Of a DNA stretch of 64,000 nucleotides, positions 1-12,523 are shown in pieces; positions within the stretch are counted from its first letter, which is position 1; every line of letters starts with the position of its first letter. This stretch comes from Heterostelium album PN500 (lineage: Eukaryota > Evosea > Eumycetozoa > Acytosteliales > Acytosteliaceae), in contig NW_008805070.1 in the NCBI RefSeq assembly GCF_000004825.1, positions 806,001 through 870,000 of the forward strand, read 5' to 3'. The notes beneath the pieces are model-generated. The model saw only the letters and a list, made by a program, of their open reading frames with translations, had not been told where the DNA came from and ran no database searches. A program made the position numbers and the translations under genes.

Positions 1-550
1 GTGTCGTTTTCAAACAACAGTCCACATATACACCATTGGTTTTAATATCTTTTTTTTTTTTATCAAATACTCCACAACAAGTTATTTTATTAAAACACTA
101 ATAAAATACAAAAACAAATAATAAAAATCAAAAATTTACAATCAATTTTAGACTATCAGATTAATAAAAGGCGATAAAGTTTGTTGTGAGTCGGTGAATG
201 AATGAGAATGAAAGAATTAATTTGTGATATGAGTTAAAGAAATCTAATCATGATAAACCAAAAAAATATCAAACAAAAAAACAAATCAAGAAATACAGAG
301 CATATTTAGTTAAATCAAATCAAGAGAATATATATAAATATAACATTACATTAAACTATTCAAATAAATATAATAATATAGAATATCATTCTATTTTTAC
401 TTTCCTACTTTTTTTTTTTTATAATCTACGTAAATTAACTTGTTAACTATTATTTTTTAATACATTAAATTAGTGTTATTTATTGGTTTGTTGTTGATTT
501 TACATTGAATCTCAGTATATTTAGGCAGTAAGAGAAAAGAGGCAGTACAG
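1..550. other. AT-rich upstream region
   Basis: No gene is visible. The stretch is almost pure A/T with T runs and simple sequence. It probably holds the promoter and 5' untranslated region of the SPX-EXS gene that starts at 551. Confidence 0.5.
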
Positions 551-3500
551 ATGAAGTTTGGTAAATATCTTGAGAGGCATCAAGTCTCTGAGTGGAGAAA
601 GAAATATGTTTACTACAAGATGTTCAAGAAGCAAATCAAGGCAATCAAACGTGCTATCACCGAAGATGAAGAACGACCAATGATGTTTGTAGGATCCATC
701 AGAAGACGACTCAAAATGGATTCAAGTGAAACTGTTGGTGCATCAATGTCTGGAATACCCTTACAGCAAATTCAACAACAAAATAATCAACAACAACAAC
801 AACAACAACAAAATATAGATTATAATGAATATAATGATAATGATAATAATAATATAAATAATAATCAAGAAGATAGTAATAACAATAATAGTTTAGATAA
901 TAATAATAATACAAATAATTTAGTATCGTTTGGATCGGTTAGTTCAGTTAATTCATTGCATTCAACAAAGAATCAAGATCGTGAGCAGAAAAAGTTTGAT
1001 CAGATGCTCAACGATGAGTTTGACAAGGTCAATGCATTCTATGTGCAACGTGAAGAGGAATTCATTAGGCAGTTCAACAATATTCGTGATATTCTTACTT
1101 CGCTGCCAAAGAAGACAAAGAAGTCAAACTCGTCGAAAGACAAAGAGAGGGAGAAGGATAAAGATAGATTGAGAGAAGACAAGTCGTCAACTCACAACCT
1201 GTCGTCTTCTATCGCATCGCCATTCTCATTCCTTCAACATAGAAAATCAAAGAGATTATCTACCAAACTATCGACTTCAACACCCAATCCAAGTAGGTTA
1301 CACACAAGTCAACAACAGCAACAGCAACAGCAACAACAACAACAACCAACACATTTAAATTATTCTTTCAATAATGATTTACCAACGGATAATGCAACAA
1401 CAAGATCTATTGAAGAGATTATTATTCAACCAGCAACACCACCATTTTCACCATCGAGTTCACCACTACCAACACCAGTACAATCTCAACCACCACAACT
1501 ATCAGCAGCCAAAACAATATTACAACACGCATCGAAAGCAGAAACATATACACCCAAATTGAAACCAACAAAGATCAAGCGATCCCTTAAGAGAGCACTA
1601 CAAGAAAACTACAGAGAAATCGAAATACTCAAAGAATATGTACATTTAAATCACACTGCTTTTAGAAAGATCTTTAAGAAGTACGATAAAGGTAAAGATT
1701 GATTTGATTTCTGAAACATATTAGATTTATTGTTGTTCGCTAACGATTATTTTATTTGTTACTACTACTACTATTATTAGTTTTGGGTATGAAAAAGAGT
1801 GATGAATATATGGCTAGAGCGTTCGAACAATATTTTTATAAATCCAAAAAGATTACTGCCATTGAACATGAGATAGAGGTGTTGTATACCGATTACTACA
1901 ATCCAGGTAACAGAAGAGAGGCCATGACCAAGTTGAGAATCAACCAAGACTATCGCGCTCCCTCGCATGTTATTTTTCAAACTGGATTGCTCACCGGTGG
2001 ATCTATCACTCTATTTATTTTTTGTGTTAGGTATATGGTTGGCAATGTATCTATATTTTACTTTGACGATCCATATCCTGTCGACTTCCTTTCAATGTTT
2101 ATTTTATTTAGATGTTTATTATTACCTGTAAATAATATTATCCATACCATTATTACTATCCATTTTATTTACTTACCCTACCTCCTATTTAATATTATTT
2201 CAATATAATAATAGATTATTATGATTTGGTATTTTGGTGTATTAATGTATGTTTGTAATGGCAAAAAGATAAATGATACATTGATTCTTGGTTGGGATCC
2301 AAGGACAACGACAAACTATCAGCACATTCTGTTTCTGGCGAGTGTACTGACGTTCTTTTGGAATGTTGCTCTCTATCTCTATGTGTATCTAAGCACGCAT
2401 ATCTCTGGGAAACTACCGATTATATTTCCTTTTATTTTGTTCATATCGATCCTTCTATTCCTATTTTGTCCTTTCGACATCTTTCATCGTCAGAGTCGAT
2501 TCTGGCTGATAAAGACGTTTGCTCGTATCTTTAGTGCACCGATGCTCACCGTCAAGTTCAAAGATTTCTTCTTTGGCGATCAGTTTACGTCGCTCGCTCT
2601 GGTGCTCAGCGATTTCGAGTATACCATCTGCTTCTTTGTCTACGATATCTGGACGAGTGAAGGTCACTGCTGGCGATTCAACCCGTACTTCCGACCGGTG
2701 CTCGTCTCGATACCACCGTTGCTTCGTGCACTCCAATCGATTCGTCGTTATCGTGACTCGAAACAACGCATTCACATGATGAACTTTGGCAAGTATTCCG
2801 CCACCATTCTCACCTCGGTGATGTCTGCCATTGCACACTCGCCATTCTCCACCGGTGCACTGTACAGACCTCTCATTGGCGTGTGGATTGTGTTCCTCTC
2901 GATCAGCTCTGTCTACAGCTGCACTTGGGACTACCTAATGGATTGGGATGTCCTACACACCAACAGCAAGAACTTCCTACTACGTGACCACCTAGTCTAC
3001 CGTAGCAAACTCTTTTATTATTGGGCGATCATCTCCAATGCCATTCTAAGAGTCAGTTGGTCCATTACAGTCTCGTTCGAATCATATTCATCCAAAGAGA
3101 AAGAGTTAATTCTTTTGGGTACCACCATACTTGAGGTTACAAGAAGATTCCAATGGAATTGTAAGTAGATCATATGATATCGCTTTAAAATCTATTAATA
3201 TTAATCTTTATTGCTATTACTAGTCTTCCGTCTCGAGAATGAACATTTAAATAATGTTGGTAAATTTAGAGCTTTCGATTTGAAGATACCAGAAATCTAC
3301 ACTATTCCTGACACACCAAGAAGCAATCAATCACAACAACCATTAATACAACAACAATCACAATCACAATCACAACATTTATCTACAGAACAAAACATCA
3401 GTAATAACAGTGATAAAATTAGTAATATCAGTAGTGATTTATGTGGATCCGAACCAAATACATCGTCACCAACTCAACAACAATCCGATAATGAATACGA

Positions 3501-3567
3501 TGAAAACCAACATAATATCATAAATTTACACGATGATATCGAAATATCCACCAGTGAAAATAAATAA
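551..3567 (+). CDS. xpr1: SPX-EXS phosphate exporter (XPR1/PHO1 family)
   Basis: Four exons: 551-1691, 1781-2127, 2215-3160 and 3224-3567; phases agree and give 925 aa. The N-terminus is an SPX domain, the inositol-polyphosphate sensor. Its first helices are at residues 1-36 (KFGKYLERH, YYKMFKK), its middle helix near 147-186 and its last helix near 345-380 (NHTAFRKIFKKYDK, rich in the lysines that bind phosphate ligands). Asn/Gln-, Ser- and Pro-rich inserts separate these pieces. Hydrophobic segments follow, then the EXS domain in exon 3 (DYLMDWDVL, ILRVSW, EVTRRFQWN), which continues across the last intron as FFRLENEH. The tail is Gln/Ser-rich. The family exports inorganic phosphate under inositol pyrophosphate control. 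Domain order and motifs leave little doubt about the family; membrane location is inferred. Confidence 0.93.
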
Positions 3568-3838
3568 ATCATTGGTTTTGTTTGAAACTTATTATCATCA
3601 TTAATATTGTTTTTTAAAATGATAAAGAATAAATTAACAAATAAACAACGTTGTTTGTAAATTGGTTTAATTCAAAACACATTAGCACTAAAAATTTAAA
3701 CAACACACAAATTTTATTTAAATACCTGTCGACAAACAAACACTTTTAATATTATTATATTTATCATTCAGCATACATAACTAAACTAATTAGTTTTTAA
3801 GCATTACAAGTAAAAACTTAATAACTAAAAATAAAGTA

Positions 3839-4836
3839 ATGAAAGAATTGTTAATTGCTTTTAATTTTAAAGATTGGAAACCAAGTGCACCAGAATGGGC
3901 AACATGTTTAAATCTATTGAATGATAAAGTGGAAGTTGATCGTATTCAATCGTTCAAGAGACCTACTAACAATGGATTTCTGGTGGGCCCAAACAATGAT
4001 AGTGCCAAAGCATCGCTTGCTGGTCGTCTTTTGATGTTGCTGGTGACACATCGTCTGACCGGTCTAGACTTGAAATCGATAAGATTCGAACGTCTCTCCA
4101 ACGGAAAACCATACTTGGTCAACAAGATAGAACATACCTACCTTTTCAATGTATCGCATGATGGTGACTATACTGTGATCTACGCTGTCTATGACTGTCC
4201 TGAGAGTCTATCAATCGGTGTCGATACAATGAAATCTGAAATACCAAGATCTCAAAATGTAAATCTATTCTTTACCAAAAAAAAAAAAAAAAAAAAGTAT
4301 AAACTAACTATCTATTGTTTGTTTGTATTTGTTTCTACTTCTACTCTCCTATTATAGCCAAATGAATTCTTTGAAAGTATGAAATCATGTTTTACAAATA
4401 GAGAATGGTTAAGTATAAGAGATAGTAAACAGAGTTCCGACGTACAAACAAACAGGTTCTTTAGACATTGGTGTTTAAAAGAGAGTTTTGTTAAAGCCAG
4501 TAAGTGTTATTATAGATTTATTTAGGATTATTTTATATATATTAATGATTGTTAAAAACTTATCTAGTTGGTGTTGGTATTGAATTAGATTTACAATCAT
4601 GTGAATTCATTATCAATGAACAAGATAATCAAGTGAAAATCAATATATTTGATGACAAATACTTTGATTCCTATACACACTTTGTGTTACTACCCAATCT
4701 TCTACCTAATCATATAGTTGCACTCTGTCACTACGAAGAGATTCCAATAGACAATCAGAAACCCAATGTAAACCATCAATATGAAATTGAAACTTTGACA
4801 GCTCAACAATTAATAGATGAACTAACAACAAAGTAA
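3839..4836 (+). CDS. 4'-phosphopantetheinyl transferase (AASDHPPT/Sfp type)
   Basis: Three exons, 3839-4258, 4358-4499 and 4568-4836, give 276 aa. The protein should move the phosphopantetheine arm of CoA onto a serine of carrier proteins such as fatty acid and polyketide synthases. Visible family motifs are NGKPYL (near residue 88), NVSHDGD (near 102), GVD (near 126; the Asp binds Mg2+) and WCLKES.VKA (near 178; Glu and Lys are catalytic), followed by GVGI. The length fits the eukaryotic AASDHPPT group. The first intron begins right after the SRSQN-like segment and contains an 18-A run. Dictyostelids have many polyketide synthases, so this is a plausible general activator of them; that link is inference. 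Confidence 0.92.
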
Positions 4837-5443
4837 TAATAATTAATCAATTAAAGTTTATCTATCTTTTTTTAAAAAAAAAATTAAAAATAAATGGTTT
4901 GTTTTTTTTGTTAAGCAGGAAAGATTATAACTTTAAAGATATCTTTTTTTTTTATGTTGATTAGGTGGATTCTTTTGGGTTGGTGTGTTCCCATTTCTGA
5001 GACCATCATTTTTAATTTCCGAAATTTTAAAAAAAATCTTTAAAAACATCAAGTTATAAATTTTTTTGTTTTTAAAAGAGGAAAGTGTTGCGGAACTTGA
5101 TTAAAAAAAAATAATCACAAAACAAATAATAAATAATAATACATCTTAATTAAATAACACTTTTTTTCAACCCCCCCAGAGTTTAAAAAAAAAACAAACA
5201 CAATCACAATCATAACACTCTTACATCTGTTCTGTTTACCTTTTTTTTTTAAATTGATTATAATTAAATAAATCACATGATTGAAACATCTCATTTTACT
5301 TAAATTTCTTTAATTTTATTAAATATTTATTTTAAAATGTTTTATATTTAAAATAGATTATATATATAGATATAGCAAATAGATATATATTTTTTTTTCA
5401 AATTATAAATTCAGTGTCAAACAAGAAATAATAGAAAAAGGGG
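4837..5443. other. AT-rich intergenic region
   Basis: About 600 bp of A/T homopolymers between two plus-strand genes, including a C7 run near 5172. I see no gene or RNA signal. Confidence 0.5.
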
Positions 5444-5899
5444 ATGAATCAAAATAATCAACATAAAAATATGTTTAATGCTGGATTCCAACAATATTTA
5501 AATACAGGCCTATACAGCGATTTGACACTGATAGTTAATCATACGAAAGAGTACCAACTCCATAGAATTATAGTGGGCTACAACTCTGAGTATTTCTCTA
5601 ATATATTACAAGCGATCAATCAACATGGAACAGAGATTTTTAATCAACCTGCATCACCAGCACTTTCATCTTCATCGTCATCATCATCGTCATCACTCAA
5701 CAACTCACCGAATGTAGTCTCGGGATCACCTACCCTCTCACTCATTCGAACACTTCCAACATCATCACCAACCGTGCTAGCATCACATTCAAACTCACCA
5801 TTTCTCATTCTCTCACCACTAACTCCGGGCTCAGTATACTCCGAACACAGCAACGCTAATGGAAAATTTCGTCTAGGTTCAAATAGACTAAAACAACAA

Positions 5900-5930
<31 letters not shown>

Positions 5931-8212
5931 GTAACAATAACGCCAATATTAATATAAATATAAATCCATTATCGTTATCTAGTCCAAATATATCCAATAC
6001 AAATTCCAATGTTTCAGCTTCTTCCTCATGGGTGAAATCCAGTCCTGCTCAAATTCAACAACAACACCAACAGCAGCAACTATTAAATCAACCAAATCAA
6101 CAAACATCTCAACCAAGTCAATTATCACACTCTATTCAGAATATAAATTCACAAATACATCATGGACTTCAACCACCACGTAGAACTACATCCTTTTCCA
6201 GATCAATCTCTATGTTGCTATCATCGGTCAGTTCAAAATCTAAACTTTCACCTCCAAACACTAGCTCTAGTTCACTTATAAACAATCCATCAACATCAAC
6301 ATCACCTTCATCATCATTCATTAATTCTCAAACAAACAACTCTACAAATAATATATCATTGTCTTCCTCGACATCCAATTTAACACCATCTAAATCACAA
6401 CCTAATCTTTTGATAAATATCAATGAAAATAATAATAATAACAATAGTAATAAACCATTACCACCTACACCAGTACTTCCAGCACATCTATCATCTTCTT
6501 CATCTTCATCATCATCTTCTGGTAGAAAAGACTCTAATTCGTCACCTTCATTTGTCGTTTCACTTTCACAAATTAAACAACAATTTAATAATCATCAGCC
6601 CAAACCCAATATATCATGGAACACCTCCAGGAATTGTTTAACAATAGAAATAGAGATTAACGATCCAGATAATACGTTTGACAGCATAATAACATATATG
6701 TACCGAGGAAAGCTTGATATCAGCGAAAAAAACTGCATCAATATACTTTACTTTGCCAATCATTTCCTGATTCACTCTCTAAAGAAAATGGTTTCCGACT
6801 ATATAGTAGAGCATATCACCAGCATGAATGTACTAGAGTGGCTTAATAAATCGATTGAATTCAATTTGACAGAGCTGATTCCCAGATGTATATTTGTAAT
6901 CGCTAGGAATTTCAGTCAGATTCTCGAGGAGCACAAGAACCGTATCAACCAAAACATTACAAGTGGAGAGAATGGAAAGCTAAAGATTCAACTCCCGAAA
7001 CAACCGTTTTGTAACCTGCCATTCGATTTGTTCCTCCAGATCCTCGATCACCCTTCACTCTCTGTCTTTACAGAGTTTAGTGTGTATCTTGCGATATGTG
7101 GCTATATCGATGCAAACCGTGGACACTTGGAGATCAAGCAAATCGAACAACTCTTTATGAAAGTGAGATTCCCGTTCTTGACTTATAATGAGTATCTCCA
7201 AGTGATAAGGAATCCTCTGGTTCCACAAGAGTTGCTAACCGATGGACTGATGATTCGACTTGGAAACTTTGAGTGTCCAGGCTCGGAACAACTGAAAAAG
7301 CGACTGTCTGAACCAAGATTCATGAAAAGAAAGACACCCGGTAGGATATTCGAATATCTCTATGATTATGACAATCGTGGAGTTCTCTACTTCCTTGGTA
7401 GCTATGGACTTCCCGATTGGATCAACCCTGCACTTTATCCATCGGCTGACAATCCACGAGTTAAAGTAACAGCTTCCTCTATTGAAAAGGGATCTCCCGC
7501 TGACATTCTAGAGTTGAAACCGACAGAGTGTTGGACAAAAGATGTTCCATCCAGTTGGTTCTCCATCGATCTCGGTGCAAACTATACACTCATACTGAAG
7601 TACTATACTCTGAGGCACGGTGGTAACTCGAAGCAAGACTGTCTGAGAAACTGGGTGATACAAGGCTCGGAGGACACCCACGACTGGATCAACATTGCGC
7701 GATATCAAAACGAGACTTTTCTCAATGGAAACGGTTTCGTTTCTCACTCGTGGCCGGTACACTCAACAACTCCTTACCGATACTTTAGGATATTGCAGAC
7801 TGGACATAATAGTACCAGTCACAACTTCCTATCATTGAGTGGCATAGAATTCTACGGTGAATTGATCATTCAACAACACCAACCAATCACAACGATTACG
7901 ACATCGATATTGTCATCGAACAACAACAACAACAGCAATACAACATCAAATCAATCATCAAATTCATCTCTAACAACAACATCGTCATCATCATCACAAG
8001 CATCAACACAACCAACTATAACACCAAGCCAACTTACATTCCAACAACAACAACAACAACAATTTCAACAATTAGTAACTTTACTTCAACAACAACAACA
8101 AACTAATCAACAACAACAAAATAATATAACAAATACATCTACAACTACAACTACTACAACAAATATAAATAGAAATCAAATTCAATCAAACAATATAAAT
8201 ACGACTACTTGA
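5444..8212 (+). CDS. BTB-BACK protein with F5/8 type C domain and split BTB
   Basis: Single exon, 922 aa. Residues 10-55 hold the first part of a BTB/POZ fold (LYSDLTLIV, YQLHRIIVGYNSEYFSNIL). Roughly 330 residues of Ser/Asn/Gln/Pro-rich sequence follow. The BTB fold resumes near residues 395-450 (DNTFDSIITYMYRGKLDI, NILYFANHFLI). A BACK region covers about 455-610. Residues 640-806 form a discoidin-like F5/8C domain of the kind found in BTBD9- and HECTD1-like proteins (YDNRGVLYFLG, WFSIDLG, YTLRHGG, LRNWVIQGS, LSGIEFYGEL). The tail is Gln/Asn/Thr-rich. BTB-BACK proteins usually act as dimeric Cullin-3 adaptors with a C-terminal substrate-binding domain, so a ubiquitin-ligase adaptor is the likely role. 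The gene ends 50 bp from the convergent La gene. Confidence 0.88.
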
Positions 8213-8261
8213 TAAATAAATTAATTGTTTTATTTTATTTTAGTTTTTTTTTAAAAAGCAT

Positions 8262-9452
8262 TTAATTCTTTTGTTTCTTGTTTGACTTGAAACCTCCTCT
8301 ACCTCTTCCACCTCTTCCACCTCTGCCTCTACCACCTCTTCCACCTCTTCCACCTCTGGCACTCTTTGCTTGCTTCTTTTCCTTGATCTTTTCAAACTCC
8401 TTTTGTTCCTCTTCACCTTCGAGAATAGACAACTCTGGGAGCTTTCCTCCGAGTTCCTTCTTCTCTGTGGTCATTGCTTCGAGTGCACGCTTGGCAGACT
8501 CGGCAGTCTTGTATCTGATGCTACCGAAATCGTTCGAGTTATTGAAATCTACGTATTCGACCTCACCGTACTGTGAGAATGTGGCTTTGAGATCTTCACG
8601 CATCAAACCAGTACCAATCGATTTGATTGACAAAATAGTACCTGGAGTCAACTCTACTGCTACCTCTTCTTTCTTGGTTTCGGTGGTCTCCTCTTCGTCT
8701 CCTTCTTGGGCATCTGTCTTGTCACCGCTGCTCTCGCTCTTACGCTTGTTCTTGTTTGTCTTTTTGAGTGAAAGGTAATGTGCTTCTTGATCCTTCTTTT
8801 CCTTGTCGAATTGAAGGAAGGTTTGATAGATCAACTCGACCTCACCAAACTTGGGTGCGTCGGCGATTATCTTGTTGACGATCTCCTCTGATTCCAAATC
8901 GACCAAAGCTGAACCCTTGAATGATTTGTCCTTGTTGTTCTTTCTCATACGTACAGAGAGTACCTTTCCGTAGCTTCCAAAGAAATCTTGGATAGTCTCC
9001 ATTGTGGTGGTGTCCTTTGGCCATCCCTTTGAGTACAAAGTCTTCTTTGCGAGTTCCTCATTGTCCGGCAATGGGTTAAGTCTTTTGACCATCTTTCCAT
9101 CCTCACTGAGCTGTAAACTGTCGGAATCCTTCAAAGCATCGCTAATCAATTGTAAATCGGTAGTCATTGATTTAATCTTGTTGAAAGTTGCAAGTACTTC
9201 AATTCCAACATCTAATCGAATGTTAAATTAATATCGGCATTAATATTAGAGTTTTGATGATGAATCAATCGATTCCACAATGTTTGTTTTATTTTTCTTC
9301 TACCTACATCCTTCTGGGTTTTTAGCGGCAGCTTCCTTTAAGAATTTATCGGTTGGGTAGTTTGAATCACTAAAGTAGTATTCGATTTGTTTGGCTACTT
9401 TATTTAACAAAGCAGTATCAACTGCTGGTGTAACTGGTGTCTCTGTTGACAT
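8262..9452 (-). CDS. La ribonucleoprotein (Lupus La homologue)
   Basis: Two exons on the minus strand, 9452-9308 and 9211-8262, give 364 aa. The short first exon encodes the start of the La motif (IEYYFSDSNYPTDKFLKE), and the join yields GYVGIEVLATFNKIKSM, a textbook La-motif continuation. An RRM follows near residues 113-180, then a Lys-rich acidic linker, a second RRM near 240-300, and an Arg-Gly-Gly tail ending KKQKN. La binds the 3' UUU-OH of new RNA polymerase III transcripts in the nucleus and protects and folds them. The conserved aromatic and acidic residues of the 3'-end pocket are present (Y, YF.D). The basic RGG tail probably adds non-specific RNA binding. Confidence 0.95.
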
Positions 9453-10056
9453 TTTTATATTTATATATATGGAAGAAAAAAAAATAGAAAACTTTTTTAT
9501 TTATGTTCGATTAACAAACAATTATAAATTATATTACTAATTTTAAATTTTAAAAGTAATAATAATATATTTACGGATAAATAAAAAGATAAAAGATGCT
9601 GAATAAGAATTCTCAGTTATTGTTTCGATCGTCGTTGCTTGAGAAAAAAAAATTAAAAATAAAAGAAATTTAAAAAAAAATTAAAAAATTAAAAAAAAAA
9701 AAAGCCAAAATTGAACATGTGATTTAACGGTTAAAAAAATACGATAAGATATCTTATCTTTGTATTTAACATATTAATCACATAAGGATTTATTTAATTA
9801 TTTTTAAAACTAAATGATATAAATGATAAACTAAAGAATATATTTTAATATGAGTTTTTTAAAGATTCCTTTTAAGAATCTTAAGAAACTGATTGCCTGT
9901 ATCATTTGTAATTATTTATTGTATTCTTTTATATAGCAATGACGTATTTAATGGGTTAGGTTAGATTGATTATAGTTTTATTATCACGTGTACTATTAAA
10001 TAAAAAAATTTGTATATGTATAGTTTTATAAATTATGATATTTGAAATACACATAA
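9453..10056. other. AT-rich intergenic region before the repeat element
   Basis: About 600 bp of very AT-rich sequence holding the La upstream region and the left flank of the inverted-repeat element. No reading frame stands out. Confidence 0.5.
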
Positions 10057-10396
10057 TAAAGCATCATTATTTGTATTTGAAATCAATGATATTTTTTTAA
10101 CTTTATTTTATTTATAATATTTTTTTTTATCATTTTTGTTGATAAAAAAAAGAACAAAAATTACTTGCCGACAAATGTCGTCAAGTGGAGTTATGGAAAA
10201 GTTTGCAAAAAGCAAAAACAACGGATCCCTTATCGGTCACGCCCTGTTGTATAGTCCATGCGCAAGAATAACTTTTAAAGTGAAGTACTCATTTCTTTTG
10301 TAAACATTTAATAGCTGCTGGAATTATGGTTATCTTTGAAAAAAATTCATTCTGTGCATTGAAAAAATTTTATTAATCACAAATATTAGACAAAAT
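10057..10396 (+). repeat. Left terminal inverted repeat
   Basis: Matches the reverse complement of 12176-12523 almost base for base from TAAAGCATC to GGTTATCTTT, apart from a 9 bp indel near the outer end and a few small differences. It contains an imperfect hairpin (TTG..GACA/TGTC..CAA near 10167) and is more GC-rich than its surroundings. Homology resumes at AATCACAAA after a 35-37 bp segment (about 10338-10374) that is flipped relative to the other arm. Confidence 0.9.
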
Positions 10397-12175
10397 ATAT
10401 CTTATATATGTTTCATTTCATAACCATGTTGTTTATTTTCTATAAATAACATTTAAAGACATCATTGATTAATTTTTATCAATGACATTGACTGTGGGGG
10501 TTTTTCAAATATATATATTTTTTTTCTTAGGTTGCAGAAGTTTTAGTATACTGGCTTGAGCTGGAAAACAATGTGGAAATGCATTTGTAGAACTGTATCT
10601 TCATGTTTTCTTATTACTGAAGTCTAGTGATCTAAATCTGTGTCTGCTTTGACTCCTTCTTTAAATCTATAGATCAGTTTATAATAAAATTTGAGATTAA
10701 TGGATTGGTGTTTGAAGTGGTGTTTGAAGTGTGTTTGACTAATTACATGAATTGATTTGTGATGTTTTTGATTGTCCATTGATTCTTGATTATTATCTTC
10801 TTCTCTTATTCTTTTTTGTTGGATTGTTATTATTGTTATTTATTTGGTTATTTTTTTATGTTGACAATTATTGTCACAATCATCCTCTCTTTCTTTTCTT
10901 TTACTACTATAAATCGTGCACGATCCGATATCATGATCATCGTCACCAAAATAATATACAAAGTAATACACAAAATAATACAAATCTATCGATTCAATAT
11001 CAAACAATGGTTTACTTTGTATATTATTTTGTGTATTATTTTGTCTACTATTTTGTTTATTTTGTGTATTATTTTTTATATTATTTTGTGAATTAGTCTG
11101 TTTTGTTTTCTTTGTTCCTCTGTAGCCTCTTCTCCTTTTGTTTGTGCCAGAGAGTGTCAGGTGTAGTTGTAGCTGGTTTTGGTGAAGATTGAGATGAAGT
11201 AGAAGCAGCTTGTGTTGGTTGAGATGGTAACTGAGGTGATGAATAATTTGTTGTATTCTTGAAGGTGTGGGTTGTGGAGCTGATCGAGATGTTACATTGT
11301 TATAAGTATTTATAATATCGCTCATCTCTTTTGCCTTACCCTTATTTGATTCCTCATCATTGTTGGCAACTTATTCATTTCTATCATGGTGTTTAGATAG
11401 GTGGTATGTGCCTTATCTCTAACTGGTTTCCAAGACTATACCTCCTCCTTGGTAGTCGATTCGTAGCCTCTAGAAATTATAGTCTCTTTACCATCTTGAC
11501 TTTTCATAGAAGAATACTTGTATAGAATGATTTTGTCAACTTCATCATATCTGTTTGTTTGCTTTTTAGTTGAGCTATAGAACTAATTGTTTTTGTTATA
11601 ATTATTGAACTCTGAATTGCATGCTAATGGTTATATTGTGCAGTATTGAACCTTTATTTACTACTTGTAAATCAAAATTTTTATGAATATCTTTTTCTTT
11701 TTTTTTGGTGATAAATATTCAAATAATAATTAAATTATAACTATATTTTAATAGAATGAATTAAGATGTCTGTTTTCTATTGTTTTGATTGCAGAAAAAA
11801 AAAAACAAACAAAAAATAGTTAAAAAAAAATATTAAAATTTTGTTTAATCATGAAATATGATTATCATCAGTTTCTATCAAAACAGAAACAATTGTTTAT
11901 CCTTTAAATCATTATTTAAATATAAGAAAATAATAATGATAATAATGATAAAGTTCAAAAAATATTTACTCAGTCATTATTTCTCATTTATTTATCATGC
12001 CCAATTAAACAATAATTCTAACATTTACATTCAGAAAAATAATTTAGATGAACAAGAGCTTATAAGATTAATCATAGGTGTAAAATGTTGAAAAAAATGT
12101 TGAAAAAATTGTGAAAAAATCGTGAAAAAATTATCAGGGTGTTAGGCTTAATAGCTAGCCTTTGAGCATGAAAAA

Positions 12176-12523
12176 ATTTTGTCTGCTGTTTGTGATTGAA
12201 AAATTTCATTCTGTGCAACAAAAAATTTTATTAAAGATAACCATAATTCCAGCATCTATTAAAGTTTACAAAAGAAAGAGTACTTCACTTTAAAAGTTAT
12301 TCTTGCGCATGGACTATACAACAGGGCGTGACCGATAAGGGATCCGTTGTTTTTGCTTTTTGCAAACTTTTCCATAACTCCACTTGACGACATTTGTCGG
12401 CAAGTAATTTTTGTTCTTTTTTTTATCAACAAAAATGATAAAAAAAAATATTATAAATAAAATAAAGTTAAAAAAATATCATTGATTTCAAATACAAATA
12501 ATTGTTCTTTGTGATGCTTTATA
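12176..12523 (-). repeat. Right terminal inverted repeat
   Basis: Mirror copy of the left arm. The segment at about 12198-12235 lies in the same direction as its left counterpart instead of the opposite one. Just inside the arm (12085-12130) there is a short tandem run of TGTTGAAAAAA/GTGAAAAAA units. Confidence 0.9.

Larger units (their letters stand above)
10057..12523. mobile_element. 2.5 kb element with long terminal inverted repeats, broken
   Basis: Two arms of about 340 bp, nearly identical and in opposite orientation, bound a 1.8 kb interior. TAA occurs directly outside both ends (cacaTAA|TAAAGC on the left, GCTTTA|TAA on the right), consistent with a 3 bp target duplication. The minus strand of the interior shows decayed coding traces at about 10860-11600, with Gln/Ser/Pro/Thr-rich and basic stretches; there are several breaks and no intact gene. 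I recognise no transposase, integrase or recombinase motif, so the family is open: a DNA transposon derivative and a DIRS-like element with inverted ends are both possible. The arms are far better preserved than the interior, which suggests it moved as a non-autonomous copy. Confidence 0.75.

Noticed and set aside
711-914. Tyr-rich minus-strand frame inside the SPX-EXS gene
   Set aside because: It is the antisense of Asn/Gln codon runs; the plus strand carries the conserved protein.
10752-11096. Phe/Leu/Tyr-rich frames in the element interior
   Set aside because: Repeated TTATTTTGT tracts create open frames on both strands; no domain is recognisable.
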